A stretch of 10,880 bases of DNA from an uncultured Sulfurovum sp. (GTDB lineage: Bacteria; Campylobacterota; Campylobacteria; Campylobacterales; Sulfurovaceae). The stretch spans positions 1 through 10,880 of the forward strand of contig CACVAR010000008.1 in assembly GCA_902727905.1 (NCBI GenBank), given 5' to 3'. Made by a program: the position numbers and the translations under genes. The notes below the pieces were generated by a model. It did not search any database and was not told the origin of the DNA. It worked only from the letters and a program-made list of their open reading frames with translations. Numbering within the stretch: the first letter of the stretch is position 1; each line of letters begins with the position of its first letter. Positions 1 through 6,291 of the stretch are shown here, in pieces.

Positions 1-426
1 ATTGCTTTAGCAAAAATAGCAAAAAAGAAATCAAAAGAGTTGGATGAAGAAGTTATTGCTATTTTATTTCGAGACTCAGATGGTACAAGTAGTACTATAA
101 GAGGTTTATGGGAAGATAAGATTCAATCTATTGAAACAGGTTTTAAAATAGAGAAGTTTGATAGAGGTGTTGCTATGCTTCCGAATCCAAAGTCAGAAGC
201 TTGGTTGATTTGTGCTTTGAAAGATAAAGCTTATGAGAATTGTCAAAAATTAGAAAAGAGGTCAGGAAATGATAAATCACCTGATAACTTGAAAGATGAA
301 TTAGAAAGTTTTGGGATTGAACTAGAACATATTAATGAGATGATACAAGATGGATGCATAGATATTGAGAAAATAGATATGCCAAGTTTTGACTATTTTA
401 CTAAACAATTGAAAGCGTTACTCTAA
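1..426 (+). CDS. TOPRIM/DUF4276-like protein, 3' part only
   Basis: The reading frame is open to the left edge of the window, so the true start is upstream; an internal TTG at 40 could be mistaken for a start. About 141 residues are visible. An acidic motif after a beta-strand-like stretch (AILFRDSDGT, about residues 21-30 of the visible part) and a later PKSEAWLICAL motif recall the DxD and E-x-W signatures of TOPRIM-fold DUF4276-like proteins, which often sit beside AAA/OLD-type ATPases in defence loci. That family link is from memory and tentative. The visible part is charged and soluble, with no membrane segment. The stop codon is one base from the ATG of aguA, so the two are probably co-transcribed and translationally coupled. 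The ATPase partner that such a gene often has would lie to the left, outside the window. Confidence 0.6.
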   Translation: MALAKIAKKKSKELDEEVIAILFRDSDGTSSTIRGLWEDKIQSIETGFKIEKFDRGVAMLPNPKSEAWLICALKDKAYENCQKLEKRSGNDKSPDNLKDELESFGIELEHINEMIQDGCIDIEKIDMPSFDYFTKQLKALL

Positions 427-427
427 T

Positions 428-1426
428 ATGAAAACCTTACCCCCAGAATGGCAAAAACAGAGAGCTGTCCTCATGGCTTTCCCCCACAAAAACTCTGATT
501 GGGCTAATGATTTAAATTCTGCTTTAGTCCCCTTTATTCGTACAGCACAAGCCATAGCCTATAAAACACCCGTTTACATTATTTGTGATAATAAAGAAGC
601 AATAAGCTCTTTGTTTTGTTCTCCACGTAATTTGACATTTATAGAAATACCTACTAATGATACATGGATACGAGACTTTGGGTACATTTCCATAGTAGAA
701 GATGGAGAGGTTAAACTACTTGATTTTAGATTTGATGCTTGGGGTGGGAAGTTTGATGCTGAGTTAGATAATGAAGTCAATAAAGTACTGCATAAAAAAG
801 GTTATATGGGTATTACACCTTTAGAGAGTATTGACTTTGTGTTTGAAGGTGGTTCGATTGAGTCTGATGGTGAGGGTACAATTTTGACGACCACGGCTTG
901 TTTATGTAATTCTAATCGTAATGGTGGATTGAGTAAAGATGAGGTTGAAAAGAAACTCGAAGCATACTTAGGAGCTAAAAGAGTTTTATGGCTTGACCAT
1001 GGATATTTGGTTGGAGACGATACAGATTCGCATATAGATACATTGGCTCGTTTTGTTACTGTTGATACCATTATGTACGTTCAGTGTTTGGATGAGTTAG
1101 ATGAGCATTATGAGGCTTTGAAGAAAATGGAAGAGCAGTTGAAAGAGTTTAGGGATAGTGAAGGAAAACCTTATACTTTAGTCCCATTACCTCTACCATC
1201 TGCGAAGTATGATGAGAAAAAAAATCGCTTACCTGCTAACTATGTGAATTTTTTAATCACTAATGGAGCTATTGTTTACCCTACTTATTCTGTAGACGAA
1301 GACAAGACTGTTCATGAAATATTGAAAGGTTTTTTTAGAGATACAGAGATAATTCCTGTAGAGTGTTCAAGGTTGTTAGAAGAGGGTGGGTCATTACATT
1401 GTTCTACAATGCAAATTCCATTTTAA
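428..1426 (+). CDS. aguA: Agmatine deiminase (PAD_porph family)
   Basis: Cytosolic guanidino-group-modifying enzyme that hydrolyses agmatine to N-carbamoylputrescine and ammonia, the step before AguB in putrescine synthesis. The 332 residues carry the family signatures in order: PPEWQKQ at the N-terminus (residues 5-11), NDTWIRDFG (77-85), the FEGGS motif (139-143), SHIDT with H202 and D204, and the C-terminal GGSLHCSTMQIP with nucleophile C325. Slightly shorter than typical agmatine deiminases (about 370), as I recall for the Campylobacterota type. The ATG follows the previous stop by one base and has no clear Shine-Dalgarno sequence, so translational coupling to the upstream gene is likely. 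No speA (arginine decarboxylase) is in view. A peptidyl-arginine deiminase label is possible from homology, but the bacterial context with aguB at 2382 favours agmatine. Confidence 0.92.
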   Translation: MKTLPPEWQKQRAVLMAFPHKNSDWANDLNSALVPFIRTAQAIAYKTPVYIICDNKEAISSLFCSPRNLTFIEIPTNDTWIRDFGYISIVEDGEVKLLDFRFDAWGGKFDAELDNEVNKVLHKKGYMGITPLESIDFVFEGGSIESDGEGTILTTTACLCNSNRNGGLSKDEVEKKLEAYLGAKRVLWLDHGYLVGDDTDSHIDTLARFVTVDTIMYVQCLDELDEHYEALKKMEEQLKEFRDSEGKPYTLVPLPLPSAKYDEKKNRLPANYVNFLITNGAIVYPTYSVDEDKTVHEILKGFFRDTEIIPVECSRLLEEGGSLHCSTMQIPF

Positions 1427-1436
1427 AGCTTTGCTA

Positions 1437-1539
1437 ATATTATTCTATAACACCCTAAGCATGAAAGTTATGCGTTAATTTTCATACAAGTTAATTTGTT
1501 TTTAATTCCACTTTAAATTAGGGTGCTAAAGAATAATAT
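1437..1539. repeat. 103-bp inverted-repeat element between convergent genes
   Basis: The arms 1437-1458 and 1518-1539 are 22 bp each and match at 20 of 22 positions as an inverted repeat; the inner 8 bp (CACCCTAA / TTAGGGTG) are perfect. Weaker similarity continues about 6 bp outward. The 59-bp centre is AT-rich. The element fills most of the spacer between the convergent aguA and CAP-lipoprotein genes. It may act as a bidirectional 3' structure, but the loop is long and neither side has a U-tract, so it is not a classical terminator. A short terminal-inverted-repeat element (MITE-like) is the other reading; no clear target duplication was seen. Confidence 0.6.
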
Positions 1540-1548
1540 CTGCATCAA

Positions 1549-2172
1549 TTAACCTCTCTTACTTCCAAAGTTTTGTCCCCAGTAAATTTGATAGTTACTC
1601 TCTTCTTTAATAACTATGGCAACACCTACTTCAGTATAGGTACTTTTCATAATGTTGACACAATGCCCAGGACTTGCCATCCATGCTTTCATAACTTCAT
1701 CTAAAGAACGTTGCCCCCCAGCGATATTCTCACCAACAGAGAAGTAATTTGTGTAGCCATTAGCAACGATTCTTTCGTAAAATTTACTTGGTGTACCATT
1801 TCCTGTAAGATCGTATTGAGTACCTGAACCATCATGAGAAAATGTGTTACTGTAGGCTAAGTCAGTAACATGTTCTAGAGCAGCAGCATAAAGGTCAGGA
1901 TTCCATGTTAGTGCTGGAACAGCAGGAAAAGTTCCTTTATCACCACAGGTTCTACTTTGTGAACGCTCTTTATTAATGGCATCTAAAAGCTCTTGTTGAT
2001 TGGTACTTAATATACTTAATGTTTCCTGCTCTTCAGAAGTTAAATCTGAAAAAGAACTAACTGTACCATTAACAATGCTATTAACTGATGAACCTCCACC
2101 ACCACAACCATTTAGAATCAAAATAGTGATAACAAGTAAATAATATTTATTTTTTAAATTATAATTAAGCAT
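1549..2172 (-). CDS. CAP/SCP-domain (YkwD-like) lipoprotein
   Basis: Predicted secreted lipoprotein of 207 residues. A short basic start and a hydrophobic stretch (about 9-20) end in the lipobox-like LNGC with C23, followed by a glycine/serine-rich tether. Residues about 59-205 form a CAP domain (cysteine-rich secretory/antigen 5/PR-1 family): LLDAINKERSQ, then FSHDG with H113, GENIAGG with E148, WMASPGHCVNIM with H170, YTEVGVAIV and YWGQNFG. These are the usual cavity His/Glu positions of bacterial YkwD-like proteins. C76 and C171 could form a disulfide. The molecular role of bacterial CAP proteins is poorly defined. The ATG is supported by AGGAG five bases upstream (2178-2182). It converges with aguA, is divergent from aguB, and has no evident functional link to the polyamine genes. 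Confidence 0.9.
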   Translation of the reverse strand: MLNYNLKNKYYLLVITILILNGCGGGGSSVNSIVNGTVSSFSDLTSEEQETLSILSTNQQELLDAINKERSQSRTCGDKGTFPAVPALTWNPDLYAAALEHVTDLAYSNTFSHDGSGTQYDLTGNGTPSKFYERIVANGYTNYFSVGENIAGGQRSLDEVMKAWMASPGHCVNIMKSTYTEVGVAIVIKEESNYQIYWGQNFGSKRG

Positions 2173-2196
2173 ATTAGCTCCTTTTCCTATTTTTGA

Positions 2197-2205
2197 AGTA
2201 TAACA
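2197..2205 (-). promoter_or_regulatory. Extended -10 promoter of the CAP lipoprotein gene
   Basis: On the minus strand this reads TGTTATACT, which fits an extended -10 (TGnTATACT). A start site would lie near 2190, leaving a leader of about 17 nt that contains the AGGAG ribosome-binding site. No good -35 is visible, as is usual for sigma-70 promoters in Campylobacterota. The flanking 2206-2351 stretch is very AT-rich and holds no gene that I can support. Confidence 0.45.
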
Positions 2206-2351
2206 ATATAAAACTTAAAATAATATTTAACATAAAAAATTAATTTTAATTATTTTTTGTTTTTTATCTTATTTTTTATTTAAAATTGTTATTAAATAAA
2301 AATTATTAATATAAATGCCTATATGTTCTATATTATCAATTTATTTTGATT

Positions 2352-2362
2352 TATGGTAAAAT
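2352..2362 (+). promoter_or_regulatory. Extended -10 promoter of aguB
   Basis: The sequence TATGGTAAAAT matches TnTGnTAnAAT. The predicted start near 2369 gives a leader of only about 13 nt. There is no clear Shine-Dalgarno sequence before the aguB ATG, so translation may depend on the short AT-rich leader. A T-rich upstream tract replaces a recognisable -35. Confidence 0.4.
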
Positions 2363-2381
2363 AGTTTGAAAAAGCAGATAG

Positions 2382-3251
2382 ATGAAAGTAGCATTAATAC
2401 AAAATAAGCATTTTGGTAACAAAAAAAAGTCTGTGAAAAACACAGTTTGTGATATAAGAACAGCTTCTGTACAAGGAGCAGAATTAATAATACTCCAAGA
2501 GTTACATCAAAGTGAATATTTTTGTCAAAGTGAAGATCCAAAATTCTTTCTTTATGCTGAGAGTTGGGAAGAAGATATACGTTATTGGTCAAAAATTGCC
2601 AAGGAAAACTCGGTAGTCTTAGTTACCTCTTTATTTGAAAAACGTACAGCTGGTTTGTATCATAATACGGCTGTAGTTTTTGAAAAAGATGGAACTGTTG
2701 CTGGGAAATATCGAAAAATGCATATTCCCGATGATCCTGGCTTTTATGAAAAGTTTTATTTTACGCCAGGTGATTTAGGTTTTGAGCCTATTCAGACATC
2801 TTTAGGTAAGTTAGGGGTGCTAATTTGTTGGGATCAGTGGTATCCTGAGGCTGCAAGACTCATGACACTTAAAGGTGCTGACATGCTTATTTATCCAACT
2901 GCTATTGGTTGGTTTGATGAAGATTCTAAAAAAGAGAAAAAGAGGCAGTTAGAATCATGGATAACCATTCAACGTTCTCATGCCATTGCAAATGGACTAC
3001 CTGTACTCTCCTGTAATCGGGTAGGTTTTGAAAAAGATGCTTCTGCTGTTATGGATGGTATACATTTTTGGGGTAATTCATTTGTCTGTGATTCACAAGG
3101 TGAAATGCTTGCCCAAGCAGGTGAAGAAAAGAGCATCCTTTATGCTGAAATAGATAAACAGAGAGTTAAAGAAGTTAGGGATATGTGGCCATTTTTAAGA
3201 GATCGGCGTATTGATGCTTATGCTGATTTAGAAAAACGCTATTGTGATTAA
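2382..3251 (+). CDS. aguB: N-carbamoylputrescine amidase
   Basis: Nitrilase-superfamily cytosolic amidase that hydrolyses N-carbamoylputrescine to putrescine, CO2 and ammonia, completing the agmatine route begun by AguA. The Glu-Lys-Cys triad is visible: E40 in ILQELHQSEYF, K112 in YRKMHIPD and C149 in LICWDQWYPEAAR. The 289-residue length, the PDDPGFYEKFYFTPGD stretch (116-131) and the RRIDAY end are typical of AguB rather than of other nitrilases. The start gives the expected MKVALIQ strand. The gene has its own putative promoter and stands apart from aguA, with the CAP-lipoprotein gene between them on the other strand. No terminator was found in the 78 bp after it. Confidence 0.95.
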   Translation: MKVALIQNKHFGNKKKSVKNTVCDIRTASVQGAELIILQELHQSEYFCQSEDPKFFLYAESWEEDIRYWSKIAKENSVVLVTSLFEKRTAGLYHNTAVVFEKDGTVAGKYRKMHIPDDPGFYEKFYFTPGDLGFEPIQTSLGKLGVLICWDQWYPEAARLMTLKGADMLIYPTAIGWFDEDSKKEKKRQLESWITIQRSHAIANGLPVLSCNRVGFEKDASAVMDGIHFWGNSFVCDSQGEMLAQAGEEKSILYAEIDKQRVKEVRDMWPFLRDRRIDAYADLEKRYCD

Positions 3252-3293
3252 GATTAATTTAGAAACTTAACAAGACTATTAGTTTATTTCTCC

Positions 3294-3299
3294 TATACT
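3294..3299 (+). promoter_or_regulatory. Possible -10 (TATACT) for the lipoprotein gene at 3330
   Basis: TATACT lies in a T-rich stretch 30 bp before the ATG and would give a leader of about 24 nt including AGGAG (3320-3324). A second TATAAT at 3309-3314 is too close to the ribosome-binding site to be useful. No -35 is recognisable. Read-through from aguB is also possible, because no terminator lies between them. Confidence 0.3.
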
Positions 3300-3329
3300 T
3301 TAAATTATTATAATTTATTAGGAGAAAAA

Positions 3330-4172
3330 ATGATATCTAAAAAACTATGGGTTGGAGTAGCACTTTCTGCCTTACTTTTAACGGCATGTACAAAACAGAC
3401 CACAGGTGAAGTTGAATACCCTGAAGATGTTACCAAACCAAAACTTTCACAATATGAACTTAATGTAATAGCCGAAAAAATTTATCAGAATGAAACTTCT
3501 GGTGATCCTAAGCATCTAATGTTTTGGTCAAAAAATGAAACTTTTCCTTCTGTAGGTATTGGTCACTTTATCTGGTATCCACAAGGGCAGCCAAAAATAT
3601 TTGATGAGACTTTTCCTGCGATGATTGATTATTATGTTGCTAATAAGGTGCAGATTCCATCTTGGTTACACCATGCTAGAAAAACGGGTGCTCCATGGAA
3701 AGACAGAGCTACCTTTGAACGTTCTCGTGGCGATAAAGAGTTCCAACAGTTAAAGACATTACTTTTAAATACAAAAGCGTTACAAACACAGTTTTTCTTT
3801 GACCGACTACATGCTTCGATTCCTGAAATTGTGAAACATGTTGCACCACAGTATAGAAAACATATTGTAAGTAATTATAATGCTTTAGCAGCCTCTAAAG
3901 GTGGTTGGTATCCGTTAATTGATTATATTAATTTCAAGGGTAAAGGAATTAAGCCTACAGAGCGTTATAATAATCAAGGTTGGGGTTTATTGCAAGTACT
4001 GCAAAATATGAAACCTGTAAATGCTGGACCTTTTGCGCTTATGGAGTTTTCAAGATCAGCAAAAGAGATTTTAGAGCGAAGAGTTCGTAACTCACCTCCT
4101 GCTAAAAATGAATATAAATGGATGGAAGGATGGTCTAAGCGTACAAATGGGTATGCTACGCCAATTCTATAA
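3330..4172 (+). CDS. Lipoprotein with lysozyme-like GIGH motif, function unknown
   Basis: Predicted lipoprotein of 280 residues: signal sequence 1-19 ending LLTA, lipidated C20 and a short polar tether. The mature part has IYQNETSGD (51-59, with candidate acid E55), then FPSVGIGHFIWYP (72-84), followed by helical, aromatic-rich sequence ending NEYKWMEGWSKR (260-271). The E...GIGH arrangement recalls lysozyme/endolysin folds, in which a Glu precedes a G-x-GH turn, so a peptidoglycan-active envelope enzyme is a reasonable inference. I know similar proteins only as uncharacterised in other Gram-negatives. The start is firm: AGGAG (3320-3324) sits five bases before the ATG. The gene may follow aguB in one transcript and ends at the hairpin at 4191. 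Confidence 0.85.
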   Translation: MISKKLWVGVALSALLLTACTKQTTGEVEYPEDVTKPKLSQYELNVIAEKIYQNETSGDPKHLMFWSKNETFPSVGIGHFIWYPQGQPKIFDETFPAMIDYYVANKVQIPSWLHHARKTGAPWKDRATFERSRGDKEFQQLKTLLLNTKALQTQFFFDRLHASIPEIVKHVAPQYRKHIVSNYNALAASKGGWYPLIDYINFKGKGIKPTERYNNQGWGLLQVLQNMKPVNAGPFALMEFSRSAKEILERRVRNSPPAKNEYKWMEGWSKRTNGYATPIL

Positions 4173-4190
4173 GTATATATAACTTAGATA

Positions 4191-4215
4191 TTGTGTGGGT
4201 ATGATACCCACACAA
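4191..4215. terminator. Bidirectional hairpin between convergent genes
   Basis: A perfect 11-bp palindrome, TTGTGTGGGTA / TACCCACACAA, with a TGA loop lies between the stop of the plus-strand lipoprotein gene and the stop of the minus-strand kinase gene (4219). Stem strength and position argue for a shared 3'-end structure. Neither side has a run of U, so it may stabilise or end transcripts in another way than a textbook intrinsic terminator. Confidence 0.7.
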
Positions 4216-4218
4216 CTA

Positions 4219-5436
4219 CTACTTCAATCGTAACTCAAAAACATTATGTAAATTTTTGTGATAATAGTTTAAGGTATAATTTAAACGATCAGCAATGTTA
4301 TGGACAATATAAAGTCCAAGACCAAATCCAGCATTTCTTTTTTCTTCTTGGGTAAAAGGTTCAAGATAGTAATTTAGAGGATGTTCCAAGCTCTTACCTT
4401 TTGAAATAACTTTAATACTTTTTGGGTTTGTTACAATCGAGACTTGATCATTCTCTGAATATTTAAGTCCATTATCCAGTAAATTTTTAATGGCAAGGGT
4501 TAAAAGTTTTGCATCAGTTTTTAAAAGTTCATGTTCGGTGCTAATCGTAAGCTTACTTCTGTCACATAGGAGTAGTACAATGGCTTCTTCAATAATATCA
4601 TCAACTAAAAACTCTGCGATATGAGGTTGGAATCCTTGTGTTGTTAGTCGTTCAACATGCGCAAGTTCACCAATAAGTTCATTCATGCGTTCAAAAGCAC
4701 GGATGAGCATCTCTTTTGAAGAGCCATCTTCAACCATTTCAATGGCAATTCGACCTCTAGTAATAGGTGTCTTTAACTCATGCATCATATTTCTCATAAA
4801 AAGATTTTTAGATTCTAATAGACTACGGATATGATGTAAGGCATCATCAAAACTTTGGGCAATTTTTCCTATTTCATCATTGGAGCGTTGATTAATTTTT
4901 ACATGCATATTTCCATGGGCAAACTCTTCAATTTGCTGATGAAGCTTCTTAAGTGGGGAAAGCTTTTTCATAATGGCGATGTACAACAGTAAAAAAAGTA
5001 TGGTAATTAAGAGCGCTACGAGTATGGTAAAAGTAATACGCATGGTGGTAGACTTTTTATCTTGTAACATTAAGTTATATCCAAAGCGTTCTAGGTAAAT
5101 ATATTTGTTGGTTTCAATGGTAAAGATTTGCATTTTCCCATAAACAGATTCACTTTCAAAAACAATTTTTCCATTACTTAAAAGTAAGAGTTTACTTTCA
5201 TCAACAGAGACTGGACGTATCTCAAAATCTTGATAAAACTTTTTTTCTCGTTCTGCTGTTAGTTGAAGTTTTGCTGTTGAGAGTAGTAGGTTTGATATGA
5301 GTTTATAACGGTTAATTTGGTCTCTTTTTTGGCGCTCCTCATCCCAAGAAATAAAGAAGAATAAAGCTGTCAGTATAAGGGTAAGAACGAGGGCAAAAAC
5401 GGTGTTAATGAATGCAGAAACAGATATGTTTCGCAT
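4219..5436 (-). CDS. Sensor histidine kinase, ArsS-like
   Basis: Inner-membrane sensor of 405 residues, partner of the response regulator just upstream. Order: TM1 about 8-30, periplasmic sensor region 31-131, TM2 about 133-156, HAMP about 157-210, phospho-acceptor H219 in MMHELKTPITRGR, N-box NLLDNGLKYS (318-327), F-box EPFTQ (359-363) and G2 box FGLGL (371-375). The G1 box is degenerate: where DxGxG is expected there is SKGKS (345-349), so the adenine-contacting Asp is absent. The layout resembles Helicobacter ArsS (HP0165, acid response) and Campylobacter CprS-type kinases; the signal here cannot be read from sequence. Its ATG overlaps the regulator's stop by one base (TAATG), so the pair is translationally coupled. 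It ends at the hairpin shared with the convergent gene. Confidence 0.93.
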   Translation of the reverse strand: MRNISVSAFINTVFALVLTLILTALFFFISWDEERQKRDQINRYKLISNLLLSTAKLQLTAEREKKFYQDFEIRPVSVDESKLLLLSNGKIVFESESVYGKMQIFTIETNKYIYLERFGYNLMLQDKKSTTMRITFTILVALLITILFLLLYIAIMKKLSPLKKLHQQIEEFAHGNMHVKINQRSNDEIGKIAQSFDDALHHIRSLLESKNLFMRNMMHELKTPITRGRIAIEMVEDGSSKEMLIRAFERMNELIGELAHVERLTTQGFQPHIAEFLVDDIIEEAIVLLLCDRSKLTISTEHELLKTDAKLLTLAIKNLLDNGLKYSENDQVSIVTNPKSIKVISKGKSLEHPLNYYLEPFTQEEKRNAGFGLGLYIVHNIADRLNYTLNYYHKNLHNVFELRLK

Positions 5437-6119
5437 TACATCTTCTCAGTTAGTAAATAACCAATACCTCGAACAGGCTTTATGTAAGTGTTAACAGGGT
5501 CAATAAGAGAGAGTTTATGTCTAATACGAGAGATGATTACATCAATGTTTTTTATGGAAGAGTTATCATCTATATGTTCACTATCATAAAGAAGTTGTTC
5601 ACGTGAAATAGCAGAGTCAGCATGTTGTATGAGTATCGATAAGATTTCAAATTCAGCAGCTGTAAGTTCCATCATGATATTTTTAAAAATTACAGATCTT
5701 GCTTCATTATTCAGTTTAAAGAGGCTATTGTTATTATTGTTTTCATTATTTGTTTGTGTTCTACGTAAAATGGTTTTGATACGTGTTACCAGTTCACGTG
5801 GATCATAAGGTTTAGGCATATAGTCATCAGCACCTCTTTCCATGGCAATGACTTTGTCAGTTATGTCATCTCGTGCAGAAGAGACTATAATGGGAATAGG
5901 GGATGTTTTTCTAATTTTAGGAATCACTTCTAGTCCATCTATACCCGGTAAAGTTAAATCCAAAATAAGTAAGTCAAACTTCTTTTGAGTTAGATGTGAA
6001 AGCCCTATATAGGGTTCTTCTACTGAGGTTACTTGAATGTCAAATTTATTAAGGTATTCGGTGAGAATTTGGGCTATTTCATAGTCATCTTCTATCATTA
6101 GTATATTTATAATTGTCAA
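5436..6119 (-). CDS. OmpR-family response regulator, ArsR-like
   Basis: Cytosolic DNA-binding regulator of 227 residues. Receiver domain 1-120: acidic pair D11/D12, phospho-acceptor D54 in LILDLTLPGIDG, S80/S81 and K103 in MPKPYDP. A linker rich in Asn (124-131) leads to a winged-helix domain (about 133-226) ending RGIGYLLTEKM. The wording around EEPYIGL and LDLTLPG is close to what I recall of Helicobacter ArsR (HP0166), an essential orphan-like regulator. The start is uncertain. The TTG used here gives MTIINILMIEDD, but AAGGA directly touches it. ATT two codons on would give MINILMIEDD with better spacing, and the first ATG is codon 8, too far in and cutting into the first strand. Followed by the kinase with TAATG overlap. 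Confidence 0.93.
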   Translation of the reverse strand: MTIINILMIEDDYEIAQILTEYLNKFDIQVTSVEEPYIGLSHLTQKKFDLLILDLTLPGIDGLEVIPKIRKTSPIPIIVSSARDDITDKVIAMERGADDYMPKPYDPRELVTRIKTILRRTQTNNENNNNNSLFKLNNEARSVIFKNIMMELTAAEFEILSILIQHADSAISREQLLYDSEHIDDNSSIKNIDVIISRIRHKLSLIDPVNTYIKPVRGIGYLLTEKM

Positions 6120-6124
6120 TCCTT
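6120..6124 (-). promoter_or_regulatory. Shine-Dalgarno AAGGA abutting the regulator's TTG
   Basis: On the minus strand AAGGA is immediately followed by TTG. Zero spacing is poor for initiation at the TTG; the same site would be six bases from an ATT codon (6113-6111). This decides between two non-ATG starts and suggests deliberately weak translation of the regulator. Confidence 0.5.
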
Positions 6125-6147
6125 AAATAAAAAAGTTTATGTGGGTA

Positions 6148-6156
6148 ATAATATCA
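6148..6156 (-). promoter_or_regulatory. Extended -10 promoter of the response-regulator gene
   Basis: Minus strand TGATATTAT fits TGnTATTAT. The start site would be near 6141, giving a leader of about 22 nt. The site lies just downstream of the U-run that would end the putative small RNA, so the regulator seems to be transcribed independently of the RNA. Confidence 0.45.
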
Positions 6157-6166
6157 TGAGAAGTGT

Positions 6167-6176
6167 AAAAAAAAAG
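6167..6176 (-). terminator. U-tract ending the putative small RNA
   Basis: On the minus strand, C followed by nine T comes directly after the 3' arm of the long stem (arm 6210-6177). This is the only long U-tract after a stem seen in the window. The partner arm is about 75 nt or more upstream in the RNA, so this is a long-range rather than a local terminator hairpin. It would also stop read-through from yihY before the regulator's promoter. Confidence 0.5.
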
Positions 6177-6234
6177 AACAAACAAAAATATTTTTAACAT
6201 TGTCCACGAGGGCTATTACAAAGGAGGTTTAAAT

Positions 6235-6291
6235 ATGTTCTATCAAGGGAGTATATTTCAAAGGAGTTCAATTACATACTTAATCTCGTGA
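6235..6291 (+). CDS. Possible 18-codon ORF with ideal ribosome-binding site
   Basis: ATG at 6235 is preceded by AAAGGAGG (6220-6227) with seven bases between them, the best ribosome-binding site in the window. It encodes MFYQGSIFQRSSITYLIS and stops at TGA 6289-6291. It lies wholly inside the loop and right arm of the inverted repeat, opposite the putative small RNA. The strong site may simply be the complement of the RNA's CCUCCUUU motif. No convincing plus-strand promoter was seen (TAATAT at 6149-6154 is weak). A short peptide under an antisense RNA would resemble type I toxin-antitoxin loci, but the peptide is not clearly membrane-spanning. Confidence 0.15.
   Translation: MFYQGSIFQRSSITYLIS

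Noticed and set aside
574..1071. Two minus-strand reading frames (574-780 and 802-1071)
   Set aside because: Both lie antisense inside aguA, have no recognisable protein features, and aguA has all its catalytic motifs.
2341..2592. Minus-strand reading frame rich in hydrophobic residues
   Set aside because: It overlaps the aguB promoter and 5' end antisense; its composition is what the complement of AT-rich coding DNA gives.
5727..5750. Tandem Asn codons in the response regulator, possible slippage tract
   Set aside because: Mixed AAT/AAC triplets in an interdomain linker; a change of repeat number would stay in frame, so no phase switch is expected.
6141..6148. GTGGGTA before the regulator gene also found in the hairpin at 4191
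   Set aside because: A seven-to-eight-base match between two sites is expected by chance, and no repeat or palindrome around 6141 supports an operator.
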